NCBI GenBank assembly: GCA_016706595.1
Contig: JADJJH010000002.1
Location: forward strand, 1,054,001-1,118,000
Origin: Bacteroidota bacterium
GTDB lineage: Bacteria; Bacteroidota; Bacteroidia; Chitinophagales; Chitinophagaceae
Direction of reading: 5' to 3'
DNA: 64,000 bases
The notes below the pieces were generated by a model. That model was given only the letters and a program-made list of their open reading frames with translations, did not search any database and was not told where the DNA came from. Position numbers and translations under genes: made by a program. Of the stretch, positions 8,195-18,000 are shown in pieces; position 1 is the first letter of the stretch, and each line of letters opens with the position of its first letter.

Positions 8195-8366
8195 AAAGAG
8201 CAAAGCAGGGGGAACTATTTTCGCTTCTAGTTTTCCAGAACTAAGGATAGTATAAGTCCCTGCTTCACTCTTTATTTATTGCTCTAGGTCCAACTAGAAT
8301 TATCTCTTTGCACTAACAAAGGTTTTAGACAAGAGCATTTTTTGTTTAACGTCAAAAAGTAAATGT
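8195..8366 (+). ncRNA. Candidate IS110 bridge RNA region
   Basis: Directly upstream of the IS110-type transposase remnant lies a highly structured non-coding segment. Pairs are AAAGAG (8195-8200) with CTCTTT (8268-8273), AAGCAGGG (8203-8210) with CCCTGCTT (8258-8265), and ACTAT (8214-8218) with ATAGT (8247-8251). A second fold pairs GCTCT (8281-8285) with AGAGC (8332-8336) around CTTTG/CAAAG. IS110-family elements are known to encode a bridge RNA in this position, about 170-180 nt in IS621, which fits the 172 bases here. The assignment is by position and fold only. Confidence 0.5.
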
Positions 8367-9345
8367 ATGAAAAAATGGAAATTTATTTTAGGAGTTGATG
8401 TCTCTAAATTGACATTAGATGTTCACTGTTCAGAATTGAACCTACACATCAAAATCGAAAATGGCACTAAAGGTTTTGCCCTATTGAAAAAATGGTGCAA
8501 AGACAACCGGATTCTTTTATCGGAAAGTCTGATAGTGATGGAGTATCCGGCGGATATGAATACAAGCTTCTTCAATTTTGCGAATCGCTTAATATTCAAT
8601 ACAGTCGTATTCCAGGATTGCCACAAAATTCCTTAGGCATTAGTCGTGGTAAAAATGACAAAGTGGATGCTAAAAGAATTGCGCAATATGCTGATGAAAA
8701 ACACAAATCAATTGAGCCTTCAAAACCTTTAAATAAGGCTATTATAACATTAAAGGAATTACTGAGTACAAGAAAAAGATTTGTCAGGGAGAATGCTGGA
8801 TACAAAGCAAGTATGAAGGCGTTTAGCTAGTAGAAGTTGCTAAGAATGATTTTATTCTTAAAGCATATGCCCAAAAAATTAAGATGAATACCGCAACCAT
8901 AAAAAAAATTGAAGTAGAGATAATGAAACTGGTGTACGGCGATGAGAAAATGGCCCGCAATTATGACATTATCGTAAGCATTAAAGGAATTGGAATGATA
9001 AAGCTGATGACCATAGCATATACTGAAATTTTACAAGCTTTGATAACCTAGAAAATATGCAGTCTAGCTGGTGTGATACCTTTTGATCATGATTCAGGAA
9101 CGAGTGTCAAAGGGAGGAAACGAGTAAGTCACTTAGCGAATAAAGAATTAAAACAGGAACTCAATCAAGCAGCAAAGACTGCTATCATATATGATAATGA
9201 ATTGAGGGAATACGCAGAGAATAAATTGAAGGTAAAATGCTATGGTATTGTTTTAAATAATGTAAAGTTTAAACTTATCCTACGAATGTTCTCAATGGTG
9301 AAAAGAGGTGAATTGTTTGTTGAAAATTACAAGAAGAGCGCGTGA
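8367..9345 (+). pseudogene. IS110-family transposase remnant
   Basis: This is a broken DEDD-type transposase of the IS110 family. The N-terminal frame begins MKKWKFILGVDVSKLTLD, with the first catalytic Asp in GVDVSK. A frameshift near 8490-8510 moves to a second frame with KNDKVDAKRIAQYAD, which stops at 8830. The middle (VAKNDFILKAYAQKI...) continues in another frame to about 9040. The C-terminal transposase_20-like domain (LAGVIPFDHDSGTSVKGRKRVSHLANK) is in a further frame from about 9067 to the stop at 9343-9345. With at least three frame changes and stops it is not functional. Confidence 0.9.
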
Positions 9346-9361
9346 AAAATAAAATTAGAAA

Positions 9362-9421
9362 AAAAAGAAAGTGAAATTTGGAGAATTAATAAACCTAGAA
9401 TACTATCCTTCACACTTTCTG
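9362..9421 (-). terminator. Terminator after scoA (minus strand)
   Basis: Read on the minus strand, AGAAAGTGTGAA is followed by TTTCACTTTCT and then eight Ts. The arms pair with a small bulge across a loop of about 30 bases. It lies directly after the scoA stop at 9438. Confidence 0.6.
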
Positions 9422-9437
9422 TCCTGCTGAAATTTAA

Positions 9438-10154
9438 TTAACCTTTCTTATTTACGGTGCGTTGTTCGATACGCTTCTCGTAATTTTCGCCCTTAAAAAT
9501 TTTATGAACAAAAATACCCGGTGTATGAATTTCATCTGGATTCAATTGTCCGGGTTCTACCAATTCTTCTACTTCGGCAATGGTTATTCGTCCGGCCATG
9601 GCCATCATCGGATTAAAATTTCGAGCCGTTGCTTTATAAATTAAATTCCCATGATGATCACCTTTCCATGCTTTTACAATGGCATAATCGCTTTCAAAAG
9701 CACGCTCCATTAAATATTCCTTTTCTTCGCCATACATGCTAAAGTTGCGGGTTTCTTTTCCTTCGGCCACTTCAGTACCCACACCTGCAGGGGTATAAAT
9801 TACCGGCATGCCATATCCGGTTGCCATACAGCGAGTAGCCAAAGTACCTTGCGGAATTAATTCTACTTCAAGTTCTCCACTTAATAGCTGACGTTCGAAT
9901 TCTTCGTTTTCACCCACATACGATGAAACCATTTTTTTGACTTGCTTGGTTTGTAATAAAAGTCCGATGCCAAAATCGTCGACCCCGGCATTATTTGAAA
10001 TACAAGTCAATTGCTTTACACCACTTTTTACTAAGGCGTTGATACATTTTTCGGGTATGCCACATAACCCAAAACCACCTAACATAATGGTCATGCCATC
10101 TTTAATATCTTTGATTGCTTCATCGGCGTTTGCCACTACTTTAGATAAACCCAT
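9438..10154 (-). CDS. scoA: 3-oxoacid CoA-transferase subunit A
   Basis: This is the alpha subunit (238 aa) of a succinyl-CoA:3-ketoacid CoA transferase, which moves CoA from succinyl-CoA to acetoacetate. Family motifs are IMLGGFGLCGIPE near residue 21, ISNNAGVDDFGIG, and TPAGVGTEVAEGKE. The catalytic Glu is on the beta subunit. In most genomes scoB follows directly, but here the downstream side holds a terminator and the IS110 remnant, so subunit B must be elsewhere or lost. Confidence 0.93.
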   Translation of the reverse strand: MGLSKVVANADEAIKDIKDGMTIMLGGFGLCGIPEKCINALVKSGVKQLTCISNNAGVDDFGIGLLLQTKQVKKMVSSYVGENEEFERQLLSGELEVELIPQGTLATRCMATGYGMPVIYTPAGVGTEVAEGKETRNFSMYGEEKEYLMERAFESDYAIVKAWKGDHHGNLIYKATARNFNPMMAMAGRITIAEVEELVEPGQLNPDEIHTPGIFVHKIFKGENYEKRIEQRTVNKKG

Positions 10155-10181
10155 GGTAATAATTTTAGTTTCATAATTTTT

Positions 10182-10300
10182 GCATCTTTAAAAAACTCTT
10201 ATGCTTCGTTACTCAGATTTTGCAAATCCATTATTTACATAAGTAAACGCAGTCTTTGCAAAATCTGAAAGCCTCGCCTAAGCGGTTTTTTAAGAAATGC
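10182..10300. repeat. Nested palindromic element, copy 3
   Basis: The inner arms TCAGATTTTGCAAA (10213-10226) and TTTGCAAAATCTGA (10255-10268) are a perfect 14-bp inverted repeat around the core TTTACATAAGTAAA. The outer arms GCATCTTTAAAAAACTC and GGTTTTTTAAGAAATGC pair with few mismatches. On the minus strand the flanks GGCGAGGC and GAGTAACGAAG match copy 4. It lies upstream of scoA. The rest of 10301-10423 holds nothing I recognise. Confidence 0.82.
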
Positions 10301-10423
10301 CTTATCCTCGAAATATAGTTATACCTATAAGGACGAGCGAAAATAATATAATTTTTTGAGTTAAGATTTGTTTCTTGGGGGAAGGGGAATATTAAAGCTA
10401 AATTGTAATTTGAATTAGTCTAA

Positions 10424-10726
10424 TTATTTGAACCTAGTTTTTAGTTTGTTTGGATCGCGGCGAGAATCCCATATTGATATTATCTCTACAAACTCTTCTA
10501 TCTCCCTGTAAACAAAAAGATAGTCTTTAACTACTAATACACGCAAATCATTAATGCCTAATGATTTTCCCATTTTTGGAAAGGATGCTAACATATTAAA
10601 ATTTGCTCTAAAAACCTTGTCGAGTTTCTTACTATAATTGTTAGAATGATTTCTTTCATTCCAATATTGCAAAATTTGCTTCCTTTCAACATCCGCTTCT
10701 AAAGTTAATATTACGGATTTAACCAT
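10424..10726 (-). CDS. RelE/ParE-family toxin
   Basis: This 100-aa protein has the RelE/ParE fold pattern: an N-terminal strand, two helices (DVERKQILQYWNERN, YSKKLDKVFRANFNMLASFP), then GKSLGINDLRVLVVKDYLFVYREIEEFVEIISIWDSRRDP. Such toxins cut mRNA on the ribosome or poison gyrase; which applies cannot be told. It overlaps the upstream antitoxin gene by 16 bases, which is typical of type II toxin-antitoxin operons. Confidence 0.85.
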   Translation of the reverse strand: MVKSVILTLEADVERKQILQYWNERNHSNNYSKKLDKVFRANFNMLASFPKMGKSLGINDLRVLVVKDYLFVYREIEEFVEIISIWDSRRDPNKLKTRFK

Positions 10727-10947
10727 TCGTCGATTTCTTTATTTGATTGTTCAAGAGAAATTACTCTGCCGTTTTTTACATCATCCATTCCTTTTTCTAT
10801 AGATTGTAAAAAAGACTCATTTGATAATAAATCCTTAGGCAATGGAAGTCTATTTTCTAGAATATCATAAATAGTTGATAGGAATTCCTGATCATCAATG
10901 CTATCTATTCTTGAATGTATTTTTTCTTTAAAATCAATAGTTGACAT
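10711..10947 (-). CDS. Antitoxin of RelE/ParE-type module
   Basis: This 78-aa acidic protein comes first in a two-gene operon with the RelE/ParE toxin and overlaps it. Its N-terminal helices (FKEKIHSRIDSIDDQEFLSTIYDIL) and the C-terminal ISLEQSNKEIDEWLNP resemble small Bacteroidota antitoxins whose C-terminus wraps the toxin. No standard DNA-binding motif is obvious. Assignment rests mainly on its position and size. Confidence 0.75.
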   Translation of the reverse strand: MSTIDFKEKIHSRIDSIDDQEFLSTIYDILENRLPLPKDLLSNESFLQSIEKGMDDVKNGRVISLEQSNKEIDEWLNP

Positions 10948-11053
10948 TTCTTTATTTTTATCAAATTTAAAAATAATTACCGGATAATGAGAGTCATAAT
11001 TTCATATTCATAGTTGCAAACAATTTACCTTTTGCTGATAATTTCCACCGATG

Positions 11054-11154
11054 AAGGGCTGCGCGATAGTAGCGATAGCCGGCGCAGCAAAGCGAAGCCG
11101 CTTTAGCGAATAGCGCGATAATGGCAAAATAAAGTTCAATTGCTAAATAGCCCC
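11054..11154. repeat. AAGGGCTGC...ATAGCCCC intergenic element, copy 1
   Basis: A GC-richer block in an AT-rich gap starts with AAGGGCTGC and ends with ATAGCCCC, whose ends pair. It contains an AAAGCG-AAGC-CGCTTT hairpin and repeated GCGATAG strings. A block of nearly the same length with the same two ends lies at 21092-21188. It sits directly after the stop of the lipoprotein gene at 11161. Confidence 0.6.
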
Positions 11155-11160
11155 AAATAA

Positions 11161-11514
11161 TTACTCACTTATCCGAACTTTTAGCTGATTGCCTGTACTA
11201 TGAAGTTCAGCAAATGAAGCTAATTCGCCGGCGATAAAGTAACCATGCGCAAAACTGTCGGCGCCTCGGTTTTGTGAATTTTTTACTACAAAAATCCATT
11301 GCCCATCTTGCTTCTCAATATCCGTCCAATCATACTCTGTAATCAACTCACTTTTCGGTTTGATATTAGCATACGTTGTATCACAATTATTTGTCTTTAC
11401 GGTAATGTCAATTGCATAATCATTTTCGTTATGGATGGTAAACTCGGTTGTGTTGCGAAAATTACAAGCCGATAGTATCGTGATACAGAATAAGAGTAAG
11501 TGTGATAATTTCAT
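11161..11514 (-). CDS. Small lipoprotein, function unknown
   Basis: This 117-aa protein has a lipoprotein signal (LLLFCITILSAC, Cys near residue 17) and a mature part predicted to be mostly strands, with NNCDTTYANIKPKSE in the middle. I do not recognise the family. Its start is one base after the stop of the upstream DinB/YfiT gene on the same strand, so they are cotranscribed. The localisation is probably periplasmic or outer-membrane facing. Confidence 0.65.
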   Translation of the reverse strand: MKLSHLLLFCITILSACNFRNTTEFTIHNENDYAIDITVKTNNCDTTYANIKPKSELITEYDWTDIEKQDGQWIFVVKNSQNRGADSFAHGYFIAGELASFAELHSTGNQLKVRISE

Positions 11515-11515
11515 T

Positions 11516-12040
11516 TTAAAAAACGGTATGGGTAATATGTGCTAAATGATGTTTGCCATGCCAGGCATATAAGCAAGCCACATCTTTGATAGTAAATACT
11601 TTTTGATATTGAGGATGAAGATAAGTACGATTCCATTGCTCTTCTGTTAATGAATCAATTAGTTTTACCAACTTCCGATGGATGGCAAATAATAGGGTGA
11701 TGGAATTATTAAAAGGCAAGTTGTAATCAGACATCTCTGCCCAAATTTCTTCTGGGTAAGGATTGATGGTTGGATGCTCAATCGATAATGCCAACTTTAT
11801 TCGCAAAACGGCATTCATATGCGAATCGGCACAATGATGAATCACCTGATTGATAGTCCACCCCCCTTCACGATAAGGAGTTTGTAATTGGGCTTCATTA
11901 AAATGTTGCACTACATTTTCGAGTGCCGCCGGAAAAACATCTATTTCGTTTCGGTATTGCTGCAATAGTTCGGGGGTATATAGTTCGGGATAGGGGCAAG
12001 GACCGATGGGATAACGTTTTGGGTCGAGATTTGTATTCAT
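11516..12040 (-). CDS. DinB/YfiT-family bacillithiol transferase-like metal enzyme
   Basis: This 174-aa protein belongs to the DinB four-helix-bundle superfamily, YfiT/BstA branch. Members use a metal bound by three His to activate a thiol. The expected His are visible in WTINQVIHHCADSHMN and in WHGKHHLAHI near the C-terminus. The N-terminus DPKRYPIGPCPYPELYTPE is characteristic of the branch. The ATG at 12040 is chosen because the frame's earlier start adds only MLKSINF and the family begins here. Whether the organism makes bacillithiol is not known from this window. Confidence 0.85.
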   Translation of the reverse strand: MNTNLDPKRYPIGPCPYPELYTPELLQQYRNEIDVFPAALENVVQHFNEAQLQTPYREGGWTINQVIHHCADSHMNAVLRIKLALSIEHPTINPYPEEIWAEMSDYNLPFNNSITLLFAIHRKLVKLIDSLTEEQWNRTYLHPQYQKVFTIKDVACLYAWHGKHHLAHITHTVF

Positions 12041-12057
12041 AAAATTAATTGATTTAA

Positions 12058-12178
12058 GCAATCTATAAAAACCTCATCTACTTCGTTACTTCGATTTTTT
12101 TTAACTCCTCATTTACCTTTGTAAACTGCGGGTTTAAAAAAATCGAAAAGCCTCGTATATGAACTTTTTATAGATTGC
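12058..12178. repeat. Nested palindromic element, copy 4
   Basis: The outer arms GCAATCTATAAAAA (12058-12071) and TTTTTATAGATTGC (12165-12178) are a perfect 14-bp inverted repeat. Inside, TTCGATTTTTTTTAA pairs with TTTAAAAAAATCGAA around a TTTACCTTTGTAAA core. On the minus strand the order is TTCATATACGAGGC, arm, GCAGTTTACAAAGGTAAATG, arm, GTAACGAAG. This copy aligns over about 90 bases with copy 8 at 25358-25470. Confidence 0.88.
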
Positions 12179-12230
12179 ATAGAATAAACGAGCAATTTGA
12201 GACTTTATTTTGAAACACATTTTATTTAGT

Positions 12231-13538
12231 TCAACACAGTTCTGCTTCCAAATCGTAATCGTAAGCCTTCACAATTTTTACGTTGTAAAATTCTCCGACC
12301 ACTAATTTTTGCTTAGTGTTTATGATCACTTCATTATCTACTTCAACACTATCAAATTCGGTACGTGCTAAATAACGACCGGCTTCTTTACGGTCGACTA
12401 ATACACGAAACTCCTTACCAATTTTTTGCTGATTAATTTCATACGAAATATCTTGTTGTACATCCATAATTTCTTGGGCACGCTCTTCCTTTTCTTCCTG
12501 ACTTAAAGTATCTTCTAATGCATATCCACTGGTGCCCTCTTCGTGCGAGTAAGTAAATACACCCACACGATCGAAACGCATTTCGGTAATAAATGCTTTT
12601 AATGCTTCCATATCATCACGGGTTTCACCTGGGAAGCCCACAATAAAAGTAGTACGCAAACATATATCCGGCATGACCGTTCTAATCTCTTTTATTAAGT
12701 CATAAATATCTTTGGCTGTTATTTGTCGCTTCATTGCCGACAACATATTATCTGAAATGTGTTGTAAAGGCATATCTAAATAATTACAGATATTGCTTTT
12801 CGATTTCATAACCTCCAAAATATCCATCGGAAATTTATGTGGGTAAGCATAGTGTAATCGAATCCATTCAACACCTTCAATCGCCGATAATTTTTCGAGC
12901 AATTCAGGTAGTTTTCTTTCCTTATACAAATCCAAACCATAATAGGTAAGTTCTTGCGCAATGAGCAGAATTTCTTTCACGCCTTTCTTCACCAAACCTT
13001 CTGCTTCGATAAGAATATCTTCAATAGATTTACTTACATGTTTACCACGCATTAAGGGAATGGCGCAAAAAGAGCAGGTACGATTACAACCTTCACTTAT
13101 TTTTAAATAGGCATAATGCGAAGGGGTGCTTAACAAACGTTCACCTACTAATTCACTTTTGTAATCGGCCTCAAAGGCTTTTAAAATATTCGGTAATTCC
13201 ATGGTGCCAAACCATGCATCAACCCCTTCAATTTCTTGTTCAAGATCACTTTTATAACGCTCACTTAAACAGCCGGTAACATATACTTTTTCGAGTAAGC
13301 CTTCTTCTTTCAAAGCCACATGCTCGAGTATGGTATTAATACTCTCTTCTTTTGCCTTATCGATAAATCCGCAAGTGTTGATAATTGAAATATTATAATC
13401 GGGCTTTACGCTTTCATGCTTTACCGAAATGCCATTGGCAAGTAATTGTCCGCTTAGCACTTCACTATCCACCATATTTTTACTGCATCCTAAAGTGGTG
13501 ATGTTTACAATATCGCGTTTGAGTTTTTTTGATTTCAT
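12231..13538 (-). CDS. rimO: Ribosomal protein S12 methylthiotransferase RimO
   Basis: RimO is a radical-SAM enzyme that adds a methylthio group to an Asp of ribosomal protein S12. The 435-aa protein shows the three N-terminal cluster Cys (TLGCSKNMVDSE, NTCGFID, VTGCLSERY), the radical-SAM motif CNRTCSFC near residue 150, and a C-terminal TRAM domain (IGKEFRVLVDRKEAGRYLARTE). The ATG at 13538 (MKSKKLKRD) is chosen. The open frame continues upstream to 13661 only by reading through a palindromic element. Confidence 0.95.
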   Translation of the reverse strand: MKSKKLKRDIVNITTLGCSKNMVDSEVLSGQLLANGISVKHESVKPDYNISIINTCGFIDKAKEESINTILEHVALKEEGLLEKVYVTGCLSERYKSDLEQEIEGVDAWFGTMELPNILKAFEADYKSELVGERLLSTPSHYAYLKISEGCNRTCSFCAIPLMRGKHVSKSIEDILIEAEGLVKKGVKEILLIAQELTYYGLDLYKERKLPELLEKLSAIEGVEWIRLHYAYPHKFPMDILEVMKSKSNICNYLDMPLQHISDNMLSAMKRQITAKDIYDLIKEIRTVMPDICLRTTFIVGFPGETRDDMEALKAFITEMRFDRVGVFTYSHEEGTSGYALEDTLSQEEKEERAQEIMDVQQDISYEINQQKIGKEFRVLVDRKEAGRYLARTEFDSVEVDNEVIINTKQKLVVGEFYNVKIVKAYDYDLEAELC

Positions 13539-13580
13539 TGATTTCTTTTGTTCAATTTTAATAATAATATTACTGGCTTG

Positions 13581-13716
13581 GTGATGGTTCCCAAAACCCC
13601 TCAGACAAGGCGTGCAAATTATTAAATTCCGATAGCTATCGGAAGCGTTGACTATCGTCAATAAAGGGTTTTAAAAATTTGCACAACGAAGTATCAGGGG
13701 TTTTTAGAACCATCAC
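13581..13716. repeat. Nested palindromic element, copy 5, with an 18-bp palindrome inside
   Basis: The outer arms GTGATGGTTC (13581-13590) and GAACCATCAC (13707-13716) are perfect; next come AAAACCCCT/AGGGGTTTTT and then GTGCAAATT/AATTTGCAC. The core is GTTGACTATCGTCAAT, a variant of the family core. The string TTCCGATAGCTATCGGAA (13627-13644) is inserted next to the core. The flank AACGAAGTATCAGGGG matches other copies. The right arm contains the ftsY stop codon. Confidence 0.78.
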
Positions 13717-14687
13717 TTTAAACTAAACAAGCTATCAACAAATTCGTACTTATTAAACACTTGTAAATCTTGCATTTTTTCGCCTACGCCAATATACTTC
13801 ACCGGAATTTTAAATTGATGTGCGATGGCCAATACTACACCCCCTTTGGCTGTGCCATCTAATTTGGTAACGGCCAACGAAGTTACGTCGGTTGTTTGGG
13901 TAAATTGTTTGGCTTGTTCAACAGCATTTTGTCCGGTACTTCCATCAAGTACCAACAATACTTCATGTGGCGCATCCGGAATTACTTTTTGAATCACACG
14001 TTTAATTTTATTCAGCTCATCCATCAAGTGCGCTTTATTATGTAATCGTCCGGCGGTATCAATAATAATTACATCGCTACCTTTTGCCACACCGCTATTG
14101 ATTGTATCAAAGGCAACAGAAGCCGGATCGCTTCCTTGTTCTTTTTTTACGATGGGCACATCTACACGCTCGCTCCAAATAGTGAGTTGATTAACAGCGG
14201 CAGCTCTAAAAGTATCGGCAGCACCTAACAAGACTTGCTTACCTGATTTTTTAAAATTATAAGCGAGTTTGCCAATGGTGGTGGTTTTACCTACACCGTT
14301 TACACCAACTACTAAAATCACATAGGGCTTTTTCCCGGCAGGCAAATCAAATTTTTGATATTCGAGGGTTGGCGCATCGGCAAGGATATTTGCCATTTCT
14401 TGTTGCAAAATTTTATTGAGTTCTGAAGTGCCCAAAAATTTATCTTTTGCAACGCGGTCTTCAATTCGTTTAATGATTTCGATGGTGGTGCTTACACCAA
14501 CGTCGGCCATAATCAAAGCATCTTCTACCGAATCAAGCACTTCGGCATCTACTTCCGATTTACCTGCAATGGCTTTGGTAATCCGTGTAAAAAAACCTTC
14601 TTTGGTTTTCTCGAGTCCTTTATCGAGTGTTTCTTTTGCTACTTCCTGTTCTTTATTGCGTTTAAACAGTTTATCAAATAATCCCAT
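13713..14687 (-). CDS. ftsY: Signal recognition particle receptor FtsY
   Basis: FtsY is the membrane-associated GTPase that receives the SRP-ribosome complex and delivers it to SecYEG. The 324-aa protein has an N-terminal helical domain and the NG domain with GVNGVGKTTTIGKLA (G1), DTFRAAA, DTAGRLHN (G3) and TKLDGTAKGG (G4). The acidic N-terminal A domain is very short, as in many Bacteroidota. The ATG at 14687 (MGLFDKLFKRNK) is preferred to one six codons upstream. A TACATTTG motif on the minus strand at 14700-14693 ends five bases before the start, suggesting a leaderless or nearly leaderless mRNA. Confidence 0.95.
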   Translation of the reverse strand: MGLFDKLFKRNKEQEVAKETLDKGLEKTKEGFFTRITKAIAGKSEVDAEVLDSVEDALIMADVGVSTTIEIIKRIEDRVAKDKFLGTSELNKILQQEMANILADAPTLEYQKFDLPAGKKPYVILVVGVNGVGKTTTIGKLAYNFKKSGKQVLLGAADTFRAAAVNQLTIWSERVDVPIVKKEQGSDPASVAFDTINSGVAKGSDVIIIDTAGRLHNKAHLMDELNKIKRVIQKVIPDAPHEVLLVLDGSTGQNAVEQAKQFTQTTDVTSLAVTKLDGTAKGGVVLAIAHQFKIPVKYIGVGEKMQDLQVFNKYEFVDSLFSLK

Positions 14688-15005
14688 AGGCGCAAATGTA
14701 AACAAAGGAAAGGAAAAATGTAATGTTGTTAGATTGATAAGGCGTTAAGGTGTTCGAGATTTTGGTGCGTTAATGAATAACAATTTTTAATTTTTGAAGC
14801 TATTTCCCGCTTTTCGTTTCTACTCCTCACCAGCCGAGGCGTCTGGTTGCGGGGTATTCACTACAATCGGGGCTAGAAATTCGACCTTACAAGTATGAAA
14901 TGCCGAACATAGAATGATTTGTGTCTGAACGAAAACTAAGGGTTTGATAAGAAAGCGTCAAAGGCGAGGATGATGATGTAGTTGATGTTTTCTTGCAAAC
15001 ACTAA
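14688..15005. repeat. Intergenic region with GC-rich element (14799-14876)
   Basis: No gene is seen. The block from GCTATTTCCCGC to GCGGGGTATTCACTACAATCGGGGCTAG stands out by composition and internal pairing (TTCCCGC with GCGGGG). It looks like another family of intergenic repeat in this genome but has no close second copy in the window. The rest, 14877-15005, has no recognisable feature. Confidence 0.4.
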
Positions 15006-18000
15006 TTAAAAAGCTCTATTCACGCCAACTATCCATCTAAATGCTAAGTACTCGGGTTGAGCTGCTGGTGGTGCACTTAAAAAGAATGGCATATCAAACC
15101 TAATGGTAAAAGGATTTACTTTTTCAAGAGCACCCCATTTCTTAATCGTAAGGGCAAAGCCAATACCTGCATCGGCTCGTAGTTTACTCCAAGCTTTTAC
15201 CGGATTAAGATCAGGGATATTTGAAGGGTTTAATTTTCCTCTACTTATTGCACCGGCATCGCCAAATAGGTATGCATCCAAGTGCAAATAATCACGAAGG
15301 TATTTTGGACGAAACTTGAAATATTTATCAAATTCAATTTCCATATTCATTGCGGCACCGCTCCGTCCTTTATAGTTGATGTATAAGTTTCCCGCATCAT
15401 CATTATCGATGGCATAATAGCCATTATAGCCACGTAAGTTTAATCCACCCCCGCTATGCCATTCTGCCAATGCATCGGTGGTAAATCCTCCTGCAGAAAG
15501 AGGAACAAAACCTTGTGAACGATTAAATTTATTTTCCATCATCTCCTCAGGATTTGCCCCTTGCATAAATAAGGCGCTTTCATAAGGAATATCGTTGCCA
15601 GTACCGAAACGTATACATCCACGACTACGGATATTGAGTTTTTTCCACGCTTTTTCATTCACAAGTTCTCCTTGCAAATAAGCATAATTGTACGAGAGTG
15701 GGGCACGTAAGGTAAGTTTGCCGATACCATTTCCTGTAGGTTTATTAAATGATTGATTGAGTTGTAACTGCAAATAAGAGTTTTCTTTTGTGCGATTTGC
15801 CGTATTGTTTTCACCTGCATAACTCGACCATTCCTCTTTAAATAGTAGGTAATCTCGCTTTGTGTCGGCTTTACGATACAGCGAGGTAATTTCTATATTT
15901 ACTTGTAATTTGTCGTTTAAGTTTTGATATGCATAGGCACTATGTTTTGCAAATCCATCCATGAAACGCGAAGACAATCCCCAATTTATTTTATTTGAAA
16001 TTTGCTTGAGGGGCGTTTCGTATCGAATCGTATAATCAATGGGTGAAACATTTTGCCACCAGCTTTCACCTTCAAATGATCGATATTGTAATTGTGAAAG
16101 CATGCGTGTATTTAACCAAACCGTTCCATATACTTTACGTAAGGTATTAAAATAATTGCCATCGAAATGTAAGCCTGCTTTAAGACCATCGATAGGGTTC
16201 CACCAAAAATCAGGTCGCCAATACAAGGTATATTTTTTCCAACCATTTGCATTATTCATAAAATTATCGAAGCGAACTATTCGTGATTCGGGTGCTAATT
16301 TTAAATTCGGACGTTTGTAATTATCCATCATGTCAATATCGGCTAAACGATTCGTGGTGTCAATTTGCACCAACTTAATTCCTGAAGGTATTTTTACCGT
16401 TGCAGTATAGGTTGGACGTAATAAATCCCAGCCATACCATTGAAGCAATTGTGTGTGATTACTGGTTTTTTTGAAATAGGTATTTGGAATTGTAAAATTA
16501 TATTGTTGTTTGTTTTTTGCAGTTACGGTAAAGTCGACTGGCATTTGCATGTCACCATAACGCTTCAGTTTGATTTTAAATACATCAGTTTCATTGGCTT
16601 TTTTAACCGATAGAATTCCATAATCGATATGTTTGGTGGTTTCCATCCACTGGTCAAAAAACCAATTTAAATCTTGATGTGTGTACTCAATGATACTTTC
16701 TCTAAAATCTTCGAAGTAAGGATGCGCAATTTTCCATTTAGCCACATAGTGCTTCATAGCATTTAAAAATAATTCATCGCCCAAAAGATATTGAAGATTA
16801 TACAACATAGTAGCTGTTTTATGATACACATTGCTATATCCATTTTCGTGACCTAGTGCTGAATGAAAATCATTACTATGAGTATTTAGAGCTTTGTCTG
16901 TGTTGCGCACTGCATCTGCCATATATCGATTATATACAGTACGGTCTTTGGTGCCTAATGGTATATGATATTTAGCCTTGAATTTATTTTTTTCTTTTGA
17001 GCTGATCATCAAGGATCCATCAATTTTCTCCAATCCATACGATGTGATAAACTGTGTAAATCCTTCGTCTAATGCAGCGCGATACGTTTCATTATTGCCA
17101 ATCATACCATAAAACCAATTATGACCAATTTCATGCATAAACAATCCATGAAAATCAGGTTCGGCGCCTCCATCCAAAGTTAGCATCGGGTATTCCATCC
17201 CGTCGTTTGCATCGACTGCTACCATTTTTAAATATTCGTACATGCCAAAACTTTCAGAAAAAGTTTGAATAATTTTGGCTACATAACTTGGTGCAGTTTG
17301 CCAACGCGAAGCATGTGGTTCTGTAACTAAGGCGATACACTTGATACCATTCCATTCGGTTTCGCCAATACGGTAACTTGGGTCAGCAGTAAATGCAAAG
17401 TCGTGCACATTAATACCTATATAATGCCAGGTTTTTCGCTTGGTACTATCATAAGGTGTAATGATTGAGGGGGCTTCATTCCAAGGCTTATTGGCAAAAT
17501 TTTTAATATCCAGTTTTTCACGCAGCCCACCTGCATATACTTCATTTGCATTTTGTAATACGCCGGTTGCTTCAACCACATAGTTATTGGCAAAAGTGAG
17601 TTCAACATCAAACAAGCCAAAGTCGCCATACAATTCTTTGTTCAGATGCTGATCAGTGTCCCAGCCTTTCTTTTTATCATATACGCATATACGCGGATAC
17701 CAATGCACGCCATTGAAGTGTTTGTTGCCAAATGAATTATATATGGCCATTCGACGTCGATGGTCGCCACGATCGAAATAAGTTTTAAACAACATGGCAA
17801 GCTGAATAGATTTACCAGGCAATAGTGGCTGATTAAGATACACTTTCATTACTGTATTATCGAGCTCTTTAATGGCCGGCTCGCCATTTACTTTGATATT
17901 ATCTATCGTGGTGCCTAAACCTAAATTTCCGTATTGCCCTCGATTTCTAATGGGTTGTTTATTAGCTGCATGAAGTTCTTCAAGATAAGAGCCTTTGGTA

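Larger units (their letters stand above)
8195..9360 (+). mobile_element. Decayed IS110-family insertion sequence
   Basis: The element comprises the structured upstream segment and the broken transposase. IS110 elements generally have no terminal inverted repeats and make little or no target duplication, so I cannot fix the ends. The G-rich stretch at 8147-8160 may be outside or at the left end. It sits between a lipoprotein gene and the 3' end of scoA, where a scoB gene might have been expected. Confidence 0.65.

Noticed and set aside
13539..13661. N-terminal extension of RimO by 41 residues
   Set aside because: The extension reads through palindromic copy 5 and RimO proteins start at MKSKK-like positions, so the ATG at 13538 is used.
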